Positions 1 to 5,566 of a stretch of 6,878 bases of DNA are shown in pieces (the first letter of the stretch is position 1; every line of letters starts with the position of its first letter). This DNA comes from Deltaproteobacteria bacterium. GTDB lineage: Bacteria > Desulfobacterota > Desulfobacteria > Desulfobacterales > JAFDDL01. Where the stretch lies: NCBI GenBank assembly GCA_019310865.1, contig JAFDDL010000189.1, forward strand, positions 1-6,878, given 5' to 3'. The notes below the pieces were generated by a model. The model had not been told where the DNA came from. It worked only from the letters and a program-made list of their open reading frames with translations, and did no database searches. The translations under genes and the position numbers were made by a program.

Positions 1-126
1 CAAATCCTCATGGGGCGGCACCATTCACTTCTGGTGACCAAAAGGAATAAAATTGTAGGGATTCTCCGGTCCACCGATGTTTTCAATTGCCTATTCGATA
101 AGATCGGCGCTTGTGGCCTTGTTTAA
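1..126 (+). CDS. CBS-domain protein, C-terminal end (partial)
   Basis: Frame 1 is open from the first base to a TAA at 124-126 and encodes the last 41 residues of a protein that begins outside the window. The tail contains HHSLLVTKRNKIVGILRSTD, which matches the end of a CBS domain: a hydrophobic strand (SLLVT), a charged turn (KRNK), then the IVGILRSTDVF strand-helix with the conserved Gly and Asp. CBS domains usually occur in pairs and bind adenine nucleotides to regulate an attached enzyme, channel or signalling domain. Nothing upstream is visible, so the full function cannot be named. Two hairpins with short T-runs follow the stop, and the next gene is about 510 bases away, so this gene probably belongs to a separate transcription unit. 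Confidence 0.62.
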   Translation, partial: QILMGRHHSLLVTKRNKIVGILRSTDVFNCLFDKIGACGLV

Positions 127-131
127 AAACC

Positions 132-152
132 GCATTAAAAAATGCAATTTTT
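132..152 (+). terminator. Weak terminator-like hairpin after the CBS gene
   Basis: GCATT (132-136) and AATGC (141-145) pair around an AAAA loop, followed by AATTTTT up to 152. It begins 6 bases after the stop codon, where a Rho-independent terminator would be expected. The stem is only 5 bp and AT-rich, so its strength is doubtful. Confidence 0.35.
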
Positions 153-187
153 GGAACAGATAATTCAAAAAAAAGTTCCATGTTTTT
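152..187 (+). terminator. Second terminator-like inverted repeat
   Basis: TGGAAC (152-157) and GTTCCA (175-180) form a 6-bp stem with a 17-base A-rich loop, followed by TG and five T residues (183-187). It lies directly after the first hairpin, and together they may form a tandem terminator for the CBS gene. The large loop makes it weak on its own. Confidence 0.3.
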
Positions 188-375
188 CTTGGGGCCTGCC
201 TGTATACGCTCTCTTGCATATTGGCATGCTTTATCCGTTAAAATTTATGCAGATTGTCTCCGTTCATCATGGTGATGAAGCCTACCCACCTCATGTAATA
301 CGATGAGATCCCCCATTTCTTTGGTTTGAACAGATTCGGGCACCGGTTTTCCGCATGGGCGTTGTTTTCTATATT
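188..375. other. Non-coding stretch with a short reverse-strand open segment
   Basis: No convincing + strand gene is seen here. On the minus strand one frame is open down to a TAA at 247-245. Between about 355 and 248 it reads like protein, including VPESVQTKEMGDLIVLHEVG followed by a His-rich RLHHHDERR tail. The only ATG in that stretch (316-314) would give a peptide of about 23 residues, with no ribosome binding site that I trust. It could be the worn tail of an older gene or mobile element, or chance. I do not recognise a family with certainty. Confidence 0.2.
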
Positions 376-421
376 TCGTAATTATAAACTGTTTTACTTT
401 ATAAAGTAACAATAATTACGA
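376..421. promoter_or_regulatory. Nested inverted repeats, candidate regulator-binding region
   Basis: Two inverted repeats are nested. The outer one pairs TCGTAATTAT (376-385) with ATAATTACGA (412-421), 10 bp and perfect. Inside it is a perfect 16-bp palindrome, TTACTTTATAAAGTAA (394-409), with no spacer. The two centres are 3 bases apart, so this is not one simple cruciform. Surrounding sequence is very AT-rich. It lies about 230 bases upstream of the receptor start and about 85-130 bases upstream of the start site predicted from the candidate sigma-54 promoter, the distance at which enhancer-type activators usually bind. Binding by a dimeric regulator is inferred, not shown. Confidence 0.4.
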
Positions 422-464
422 TATTTAGTGAAAACAATAAAGCCAGATCATAACGCATCGAATT

Positions 465-481
465 AGTTATCAATTATAACT
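465..481. repeat. Short inverted repeat abutting the -24 element
   Basis: AGTTAT (465-470) and ATAACT (476-481) are perfect inverted copies separated by 5 bases. The right arm ends on the first base of the candidate sigma-54 -24 element. This could be a repressor or activator half-site pair, but in such AT-rich sequence a 6-bp repeat can arise by chance. Confidence 0.25.
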
Positions 482-497
482 TGGCCTCCATTTTGCA
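481..497 (+). promoter_or_regulatory. Candidate sigma-54 (-24/-12) promoter for the receptor operon
   Basis: TTGGC at 481-485 and TTGCA at 493-497 have the sigma-54 layout: exactly 10 bases separate the invariant GG (483-484) and GC (495-496). Against the consensus YTGGCACG-N4-TTGCW, 10 of 13 defined positions match; the three misses are in the ACG part. The start of transcription would fall near 508, leaving a leader of about 130 bases. A sigma-54 promoter needs an upstream-bound AAA+ activator, for which the palindromes at 376-421 are plausible sites. A chance match is possible, and no alternative sigma-70 promoter stands out. Confidence 0.42.
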
Positions 498-550
498 CCT
501 ACGATATGGTGCGTTAGTTAAAAACCAATCCAATTAAATGTTGACGAAAA

Positions 551-575
551 ATCTCACCAAACCGTTTGGCGAGAT
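551..575. promoter_or_regulatory. 25-bp near-perfect palindrome in the leader
   Basis: ATCTCaCCAAAC (551-562) and GTTTGGcGAGAT (564-575) are inverted copies with a single mismatch (lower case), centred on base 563. It lies 61 bases upstream of the receptor start and, if the 481-497 promoter is real, inside the transcribed leader. It could be an operator for a dimeric repressor or an RNA hairpin in the 5' leader. It does not cover the ribosome binding site, and no T-run follows, so it is unlikely to be a terminator. Confidence 0.4.
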
Positions 576-624
576 ATGGTTTCGATTTGAATGCATCTGC
601 AAAAAGCAAATCAAACAACCTTAG

Positions 625-631
625 AAGGAGG
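625..631 (+). promoter_or_regulatory. Strong ribosome binding site of the receptor gene
   Basis: AAGGAGG sits 5 bases upstream of the ATG at 637. This near-complete Shine-Dalgarno sequence fixes the start of the receptor and argues against the overlapping ATG at 591, which lacks one. Confidence 0.8.
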
Positions 632-636
632 GCCTT

Positions 637-2979
637 ATGCGACAAAAACACTTGAAGCGATCAACATTTATGTCACAATTTTCTCATTTTACTCTGTTGG
701 TTTTATTCGCGACCCTTTTCATCCTCGGCTCGATGCGGCTATCTGTGTGTGCGGAGCCAAATCAAAAAACGGGGGAAGGAGAGGCTTATGAAGATTACAT
801 TCTTGAAGACACTGTCGTCACTGCAACCAAGCGGGAAACACGCTTGATAGATGTTGCGCAATCCATTTCCGCTTTTTCCAGCGAAGACTTGGAGGATATG
901 GGGGCCGGGAGTTTCCAGGACATAGTAGATGCAATCGTTGGTGTGGAATTGCGCAACAATCAGGCAGGCCTGGGATCCATAACCATACGCGGCGTTTCAG
1001 ACGGAGGGAGCTCCATGGACGGCCGGCAGGGCGGAACCGGATCAGCGGTGGGATTTTATCTCGATGAAATGCCGCTGACCATGGCGGCGGTTTTGCCGGA
1101 TGTAAAAAGTTTCGATATGGCGCGAATTGAAGTATTGCGGGGGCCCCAGGGGACATTATACGGAGAAGGATCCATGGCCGGGACCGTCCGCCTGGTCTCA
1201 GAAAAGCCTGATTCGAAGGAATTTGCAGCTAAAACGGATCTTACCTATTCGAGCACGAAAGAGGGTGGATCAAATTATATCGCCAATGCAATGGTTAATA
1301 TTCCGCTCGCCGAAGACAAGCTGGCGCTGCGCCTTGTTGGTTATTATAACGACCAATCCGGCTATATCGATTACCTGGATTACCTGACGGGGAATCTCGT
1401 TGAAAAAGATGCCAATGAGGATGAAAATATCGGCCTCCGCGCCGCCCTGCGCTTTACACCCCAGGATGAACTGGTCATTTCCGCAACTGTCCTGTTGGCT
1501 GATGCGAGTCGCGGCCCCCTCAATGACGCTACTAAAGATTTTACATACCGTGCTTCCATTGATACGAGCACGGAAGATGATCTTCTGGGTTATAATCTTA
1601 CGGTTAATTACGCCTTTCCGTTTGCCGATCTTGTTTCTTCGACCTCCTATTTTGACCGGGAGCATACTGGTAATCTTGATATTTCGGATTTGCTTCCGAG
1701 TGTAAATGGTTTATTTGGATCGTTCGGCATTCCTCTTGTGGGTGGTCTTTATATGGATGAAATTGTCGAATCAAAAGCATTTTCCCAGGAAATCCGTCTG
1801 GTATCAACGGGAGATGGTCCGTTTAAATGGAATGTCGGTGCTTTTTATAAAAAGCAGGATAACGATTGGTCTTTTGAAGGCAAGTCCGTGCCGGAGACTC
1901 CCGAATCAACTTGGCTGTTTGTTTCAGGGTTTTTGTTTGACATGTACGGCATTCCCCATCCGCCAATTGGAAATTCAATTTTTACCGGCACAGAAGGTTC
2001 TGTTGAGCAATATGCCGGTTTCAGCGAGATTTCCTATGACTTTAACGACCATTTCCAATTGCTTGCCGGCGCTCGATTTTTTACTGAAGAGCGTGATACT
2101 ACCAGCAATATTGGCGGTCTATTCCCCTTCTTGACGGCAGGGTTCTTACCCGGATCATATTCTTCCACCGGAGATGATAATGTCTTTAATCCAAAGGTAA
2201 CCGCCTCTTACAAATTTAATGACGATGCAATGGCTTATGCCACTTTTTCCAGGGGTTTCCGAAGCGGGGGGCAGAATGACTTTTTTGCCATCGTTCCCGG
2301 GGCTGTACTGACCTATGATTCTGAAACATTGGACAATTATGAAGTCGGGCTGAAAAGTTACTGGCTGGACAAGCGCCTGTCTTTTAATATTGCAGGCTAT
2401 TATATGAAATGGAAAGATCTTCAGATCGTCACGATCAGACCCCCGTCGGGAGGAGTCGCCATCGATAATGTGGGTGATGCCCATTCATCAGGAGTTGAAT
2501 TTGAGATTAGAGCCCGACTATTGAAAGGGCTTGATCTTTCCGTTTCTTCCAGTTTTTCAGAAACGGAGCTTGATGATACCCTCACACGCCAACCATTCCC
2601 AGGTTCTCCAGGTGTGATACCGGATGGAACCCGTATTCCTGGAACAACAGACTTCAAATTCCACTGCGCCGCTCAATACTGGCGTTATGTGACGGATAAA
2701 ATAGCCGGGTTTGCCCGGTTGAGTTACTCACATACGGGTGACTCGATCATTTGGGAGATCCACGACGATGGTTCAACGTTACCGAGTTATGATATTGTCA
2801 ACGCTCGACTTGGCATCGAGACCGATCGGTGGTCTATCAGTGTCTTTGCCGATAATCTATTTGATGAGTTTATCATTCATCGATATGCCGAGAGACTTCC
2901 AACCGCCACGGACCCGGCGACGAGTTACGTGATTGGACGGCCACGGACAATCGGTTTGAACCTGAGATTTAACTTCTAG
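637..2979 (+). CDS. TonB-dependent outer-membrane receptor
   Basis: This 780-residue protein is a ligand-gated outer-membrane importer driven by TonB-ExbBD. Residues 1-39 form a signal peptide: a basic start (RQKHLKR), a hydrophobic core at about 18-32 and a V-C-A cleavage site before Glu40. A TonB-box-like LEDTVVTA lies at 57-64. The plug domain spans about 65-190 and carries the hallmark IEVLRGPQGTLYGEGSMAG (164-182). The remainder is beta-barrel sequence ending in GLNLRFNF with the expected terminal Phe. Length is normal, and there is no sign of a break. The family includes siderophore, cobalamin, glycan and small-organic-molecule importers; sequence alone does not name the ligand. Its position ahead of a symporter and two amide hydrolases suggests an organic nutrient rather than iron, which is inference. 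Expression may depend on the upstream sigma-54-like promoter. Confidence 0.95.
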   Translation: MRQKHLKRSTFMSQFSHFTLLVLFATLFILGSMRLSVCAEPNQKTGEGEAYEDYILEDTVVTATKRETRLIDVAQSISAFSSEDLEDMGAGSFQDIVDAIVGVELRNNQAGLGSITIRGVSDGGSSMDGRQGGTGSAVGFYLDEMPLTMAAVLPDVKSFDMARIEVLRGPQGTLYGEGSMAGTVRLVSEKPDSKEFAAKTDLTYSSTKEGGSNYIANAMVNIPLAEDKLALRLVGYYNDQSGYIDYLDYLTGNLVEKDANEDENIGLRAALRFTPQDELVISATVLLADASRGPLNDATKDFTYRASIDTSTEDDLLGYNLTVNYAFPFADLVSSTSYFDREHTGNLDISDLLPSVNGLFGSFGIPLVGGLYMDEIVESKAFSQEIRLVSTGDGPFKWNVGAFYKKQDNDWSFEGKSVPETPESTWLFVSGFLFDMYGIPHPPIGNSIFTGTEGSVEQYAGFSEISYDFNDHFQLLAGARFFTEERDTTSNIGGLFPFLTAGFLPGSYSSTGDDNVFNPKVTASYKFNDDAMAYATFSRGFRSGGQNDFFAIVPGAVLTYDSETLDNYEVGLKSYWLDKRLSFNIAGYYMKWKDLQIVTIRPPSGGVAIDNVGDAHSSGVEFEIRARLLKGLDLSVSSSFSETELDDTLTRQPFPGSPGVIPDGTRIPGTTDFKFHCAAQYWRYVTDKIAGFARLSYSHTGDSIIWEIHDDGSTLPSYDIVNARLGIETDRWSISVFADNLFDEFIIHRYAERLPTATDPATSYVIGRPRTIGLNLRFNF

Positions 2980-2986
2980 TTTGTTA

Positions 2987-3021
2987 GGCGCTATACCGGG
3001 TATTAGCGCCGGTATAGCGCT
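2987..3021. repeat. Three-segment intercistronic hairpin with alternative pairings
   Basis: Starting 7 bases after the receptor stop, GCGCTATACCGG (2988-2999) is a perfect 12-bp inverted match to CCGGTATAGCGC (3009-3020), with a 9-base loop. The loop region also holds a second partner: GGCGCT (2987-2992) pairs perfectly with AGCGCC (3005-3010), extendable with one bulge to ATAC/GTAT. The left arm can therefore form either of two mutually exclusive hairpins. No T-run follows, so it is not a classic terminator. It may stabilise the receptor mRNA, reduce read-through to the transporter, or be a REP-like element. Confidence 0.55.
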
Positions 3022-3048
3022 ACAGCACTGGTAGACAATAGTAAGATT

Positions 3049-4425
3049 TTGAAAGTTAATACGGATTCCAACCCTGATTTATGTTATCGCCACCTGGTTG
3101 CTTTTGCATTTCCAGCCTTTGCGACGTCCTTGGTATACAACGTTACCGGCACGATCCTACCCACAATTTATGCAAAATACTACGCTGTAGACCTGGCGTT
3201 TATCGGCAGCGTTTTGATGGTTTCACGTATCTTTGATGCAATGACGGACCCGGTTATAGGGTTTTTATCGGACAGAACCAATACGTTCTTGGGTAGACGC
3301 AAGCCATGGCTTTTAGCCGGATCTGCATTATTGCCTTTCGCTGTTTATCGTTTATTTGTACCGCCCGACACCGGCTCCGGCATGCACTTTATGGTCTGGT
3401 TTGTTCTGCTCTATCTGTTTCTCACCATTATTGAGATTCCTTCTCTGGCTTGGTTGGCGGAAATTACCAGAAATTATCGGATTCGCTCTCGAGTTGTTGG
3501 TTTTCGGATCGCATTTTACAATGCCGGAGGCCTGCTATTTGCGCTCTTGCCCTTGCTCCCCATATTTGAAACCAATGAAATGACACCGGCCGTCATGAAA
3601 GCCCTGGCCTTGATTATCATGGTGTTACTGCCTGTCTTGACTCTGATTGCTGTTGTCTTTGCTCCCCAAGGAAAACCGGTTTCGACCAAAGCTTCCGGTA
3701 CCATGCGGACACTCCTTCGAGACATGTCCGGGAACAAACCCTTTTTGATTTTCAGCATCGCTTTCCTGTTCATCGGGCTTGCCCAAGGTATGCAACAAGT
3801 CTTGGGAATACTTTATTTTGAAACCTATCTGAAGATCGGTAACATATTTCCCATAATATTGTCTGTCATGTTTCTAACACAATTTCTTTCCATTCCGGTG
3901 TGGTTAAGATTAATGAACAACTTCGGCCGGCATCGGGCCTTAGCCGTGGGAAGTGCGCTGTCCGTTATTGTGTCAATTGGGTTATCATTTCTGAAACCCA
4001 ACCCATCTTATTTCTTGTTTTTTATCATTTGGGTCAGCATGATTTTCCTGATGGCTTCAGTTTTCTTGGCCCCACCTGCAATCATGGGAGATATAATCGA
4101 CTACGACACGCTGAATTCCGGCCGTGACCAAGGCGCCCAATATTATGCGGTCTATAATATGATCGTAAAGTTCAACAACGGGATTGGGGGCGGGTTGGGG
4201 TTTTTCATAGTGGATATGTTCGACTACGACGTCAGTGCGGATGTCCACAATGCCGCATCAACGATGGGGATCATAATCGCCGTGGTTATCGTTCCCAGTA
4301 TTCTTTATTTCATTGGTGCAATGATTTTGTGGCGCTTCCCAATTGATGAACGTAAGCAAGGCATCATTCGCCGAGGGATCGAGAGGCGTTTACAGAATGC
4401 TCAGTTGGTGTTGAAGCAGGGTTAA
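3049..4425 (+). CDS. MFS transporter, GPH/MFS_2 cation symporter type
   Basis: This 458-residue polytopic inner-membrane protein has about twelve hydrophobic segments, the usual count and length for the family. The N-half carries the GPH signature at about 63-87, including DAMTDPVIGFLSDRTNT followed by LGRRKPW. The C-half carries the matching GDIIDYDTLNSGRDQGAQYY (347-366) and a conserved Lys in MIVKFNNGIG. Characterised members move glycosides, pentosides or hexuronides with H+ or Na+ (for example the melibiose carrier), but many uncharacterised relatives sit beside non-sugar catabolic genes, as here. The start is TTG at 3049 with no clear Shine-Dalgarno. It is chosen because the first membrane segment begins near residue 15 and the next Met is residue 56, too late. 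The gene follows the receptor by 69 bases. The ligand is unknown; a small amide or peptide is inferred from the downstream enzymes. Confidence 0.88.
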   Translation: MKVNTDSNPDLCYRHLVAFAFPAFATSLVYNVTGTILPTIYAKYYAVDLAFIGSVLMVSRIFDAMTDPVIGFLSDRTNTFLGRRKPWLLAGSALLPFAVYRLFVPPDTGSGMHFMVWFVLLYLFLTIIEIPSLAWLAEITRNYRIRSRVVGFRIAFYNAGGLLFALLPLLPIFETNEMTPAVMKALALIIMVLLPVLTLIAVVFAPQGKPVSTKASGTMRTLLRDMSGNKPFLIFSIAFLFIGLAQGMQQVLGILYFETYLKIGNIFPIILSVMFLTQFLSIPVWLRLMNNFGRHRALAVGSALSVIVSIGLSFLKPNPSYFLFFIIWVSMIFLMASVFLAPPAIMGDIIDYDTLNSGRDQGAQYYAVYNMIVKFNNGIGGGLGFFIVDMFDYDVSADVHNAASTMGIIIAVVIVPSILYFIGAMILWRFPIDERKQGIIRRGIERRLQNAQLVLKQG

Positions 4426-4469
4426 CGCTGATTTTTAGCTGCTCCCACTGACCATCGGTTATTCTCGCC

Positions 4470-4489
4470 GGAGGTCTGGGTTAATGTGA
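4470..4489 (+). promoter_or_regulatory. Shine-Dalgarno plus ATG-TGA start-stop upstream of the dipeptidase gene
   Basis: GGAGG at 4470-4474 is spaced 9 bases from an ATG at 4484-4486 that is followed at once by TGA (4487-4489). The real gene start is 13 bases further on. Either this is a minimal start-stop element that captures ribosomes near the downstream start, or a chance arrangement. Confidence 0.25.
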
Positions 4490-4494
4490 AAGGA
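4489..4494 (+). promoter_or_regulatory. Ribosome binding site of the dipeptidase gene
   Basis: AAAGGA at 4489-4494 is 7 bases upstream of the ATG at 4502. Spacing is good and it supports this start. Confidence 0.6.
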
Positions 4495-4501
4495 AAAAGA
4501 A

Positions 4502-5521
4502 ATGAATAAATGGATGTCCGACAAAGCCGACGCCATACTTCAGGATGCCGTTGTCTGTGACATGCTGGTACCGGCGTCGCCGTGCCAGCCGGACATGGGG
4601 CGCGGATACCCGGAGTTTTTGGACCGTATGATTGATCATGGGATCAACTTTGCTTCCTTGACGGTATATGGGGATTATCCGTCCATCGAGGACCATTTCA
4701 GATGGGTGGCGCGGGGACGGGATTATTTTTACAAACGATCCGACAAATTCGTTCTGGTTGATACGGCAGATGACATCCTGCGTGCCAAGGCCGAAGGAAA
4801 ACTGGCCGTCAACTTCAACTTCCAGGGCACCAACGCATTGTTCGGCGAACTCGCCATGGTCGAGTCCTACCGGAAACTGGGCGTCGGTCACATGCTGTTT
4901 GCCTATAACCAGCGAAACCTCATGGCAGACGGTTGCCACGAACGCACCGACGCCGGGCTGAGCCGGGCGGGCGTCAACTTGGTCAAGGAGATGAACCGCG
5001 TCGGCATGATCATCGACGGCACCCATACCGGCTATCGTTCCACCATGGAGATGATGGAGATGTCCACGGATCCGGTCATCTTTTCCCACTCCAATCCCAA
5101 GGCCCTGTATCAACACGACCGCAACATCACCGACGATCAGATCCAGGCCTGTGCGGCCACGGGCGGCGTTATCGGAATTAACGGTCTCGGTTGTTTTCTG
5201 AGTGAAAACATGGGGGACGTCTCGGCTGAGCTTTTCGTGAAACATATGGATTACGTCGTCCAGCTGGTGGGTCCGGATCATGTCGGTCTGGGCATGGATT
5301 ATGTGCACGATGCCGAACCGATGCAGGTGCACCACGAGCAGTTTCCGGAAACCTGGCCGCCGGAGCTGGGCTACGGCGATCCCAGGGATTGGCGTTTCAT
5401 GCCACCGGAAAGTGTGCCGGCCGTCGTCGAGGGGCTCATTGAGCGCGGGTATTCAGAAACAGAAATTCGCGGTATGCTGGGAGAAAACTGGATCAGAATA
5501 ATGCGCCGGGTCTGGAAATAG
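4502..5521 (+). CDS. Peptidase family M19 (membrane/renal dipeptidase-like) protein, atypical metal site
   Basis: The 339 residues match the M19 dipeptidase TIM barrel in order: ESYRKLGVGHMLFAYNQRN (121-139), GLSRAGVNLVKEMNRVGMII (152-171), the His of DGTH (H175), SHSN (H196), DRNITDDQ (206-213), LVGPDHVGLGMD with D266, and a terminal GENW-R-MRRVW like the family's GGNflRv ending. Length is normal. Family members are zinc enzymes that hydrolyse dipeptides, including those with a C-terminal D residue, and some beta-lactams. Two N-side ligand motifs are missing: the usual DgHxD is here DMLVP (20-24), and the bridging Glu of the iEG motif is Gln108 (FQGTN). The two later histidines remain. The protein is therefore either an M19 subgroup with a reduced metal site or one with different chemistry. 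No signal peptide is seen, so it is probably cytoplasmic. Sampled stretches are GC-richer (about 55-62%) than parts of the neighbouring genes. Confidence 0.85.
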   Translation: MNKWMSDKADAILQDAVVCDMLVPASPCQPDMGRGYPEFLDRMIDHGINFASLTVYGDYPSIEDHFRWVARGRDYFYKRSDKFVLVDTADDILRAKAEGKLAVNFNFQGTNALFGELAMVESYRKLGVGHMLFAYNQRNLMADGCHERTDAGLSRAGVNLVKEMNRVGMIIDGTHTGYRSTMEMMEMSTDPVIFSHSNPKALYQHDRNITDDQIQACAATGGVIGINGLGCFLSENMGDVSAELFVKHMDYVVQLVGPDHVGLGMDYVHDAEPMQVHHEQFPETWPPELGYGDPRDWRFMPPESVPAVVEGLIERGYSETEIRGMLGENWIRIMRRVWK

Positions 5522-5566
5522 GATAATTAATTAAAGCCTGTAAACACGTCTGGAGATGAACGACTC

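Noticed and set aside
541..546. TTGACG as a sigma-70 -35 element
   Set aside because: No acceptable -10 hexamer lies 16-18 bases downstream (the sequence there is GTTTGG-like), and it would place the start inside the palindrome.
739..756. Lipoprotein signal around the Cys of LSVCAE in the receptor
   Set aside because: The residue before the Cys is Val, not Gly, Ala or Ser, and V-C-A is a normal signal peptidase I site. A secreted beta-barrel is expected.
591..791. Small + strand open frame starting at ATG 591 and overlapping the receptor start
   Set aside because: It has no well-placed Shine-Dalgarno, and the strong AAGGAGG at 625-631 serves the ATG at 637. The overlap runs out of frame through the signal-peptide coding region.
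4481..5335. Long minus-strand open frame (284 residues) opposite the dipeptidase gene
   Set aside because: Its translation is His/Asp/Val-rich with no family motifs, while the + strand carries ordered M19 motifs and a good ribosome binding site. It is a shadow of a GC-rich coding strand.
5556..5558. ATG at 5556 as start of the deacylase
   Set aside because: It is out of frame with the amidohydrolase reading frame and overlaps the GGAG that serves ATG 5567.
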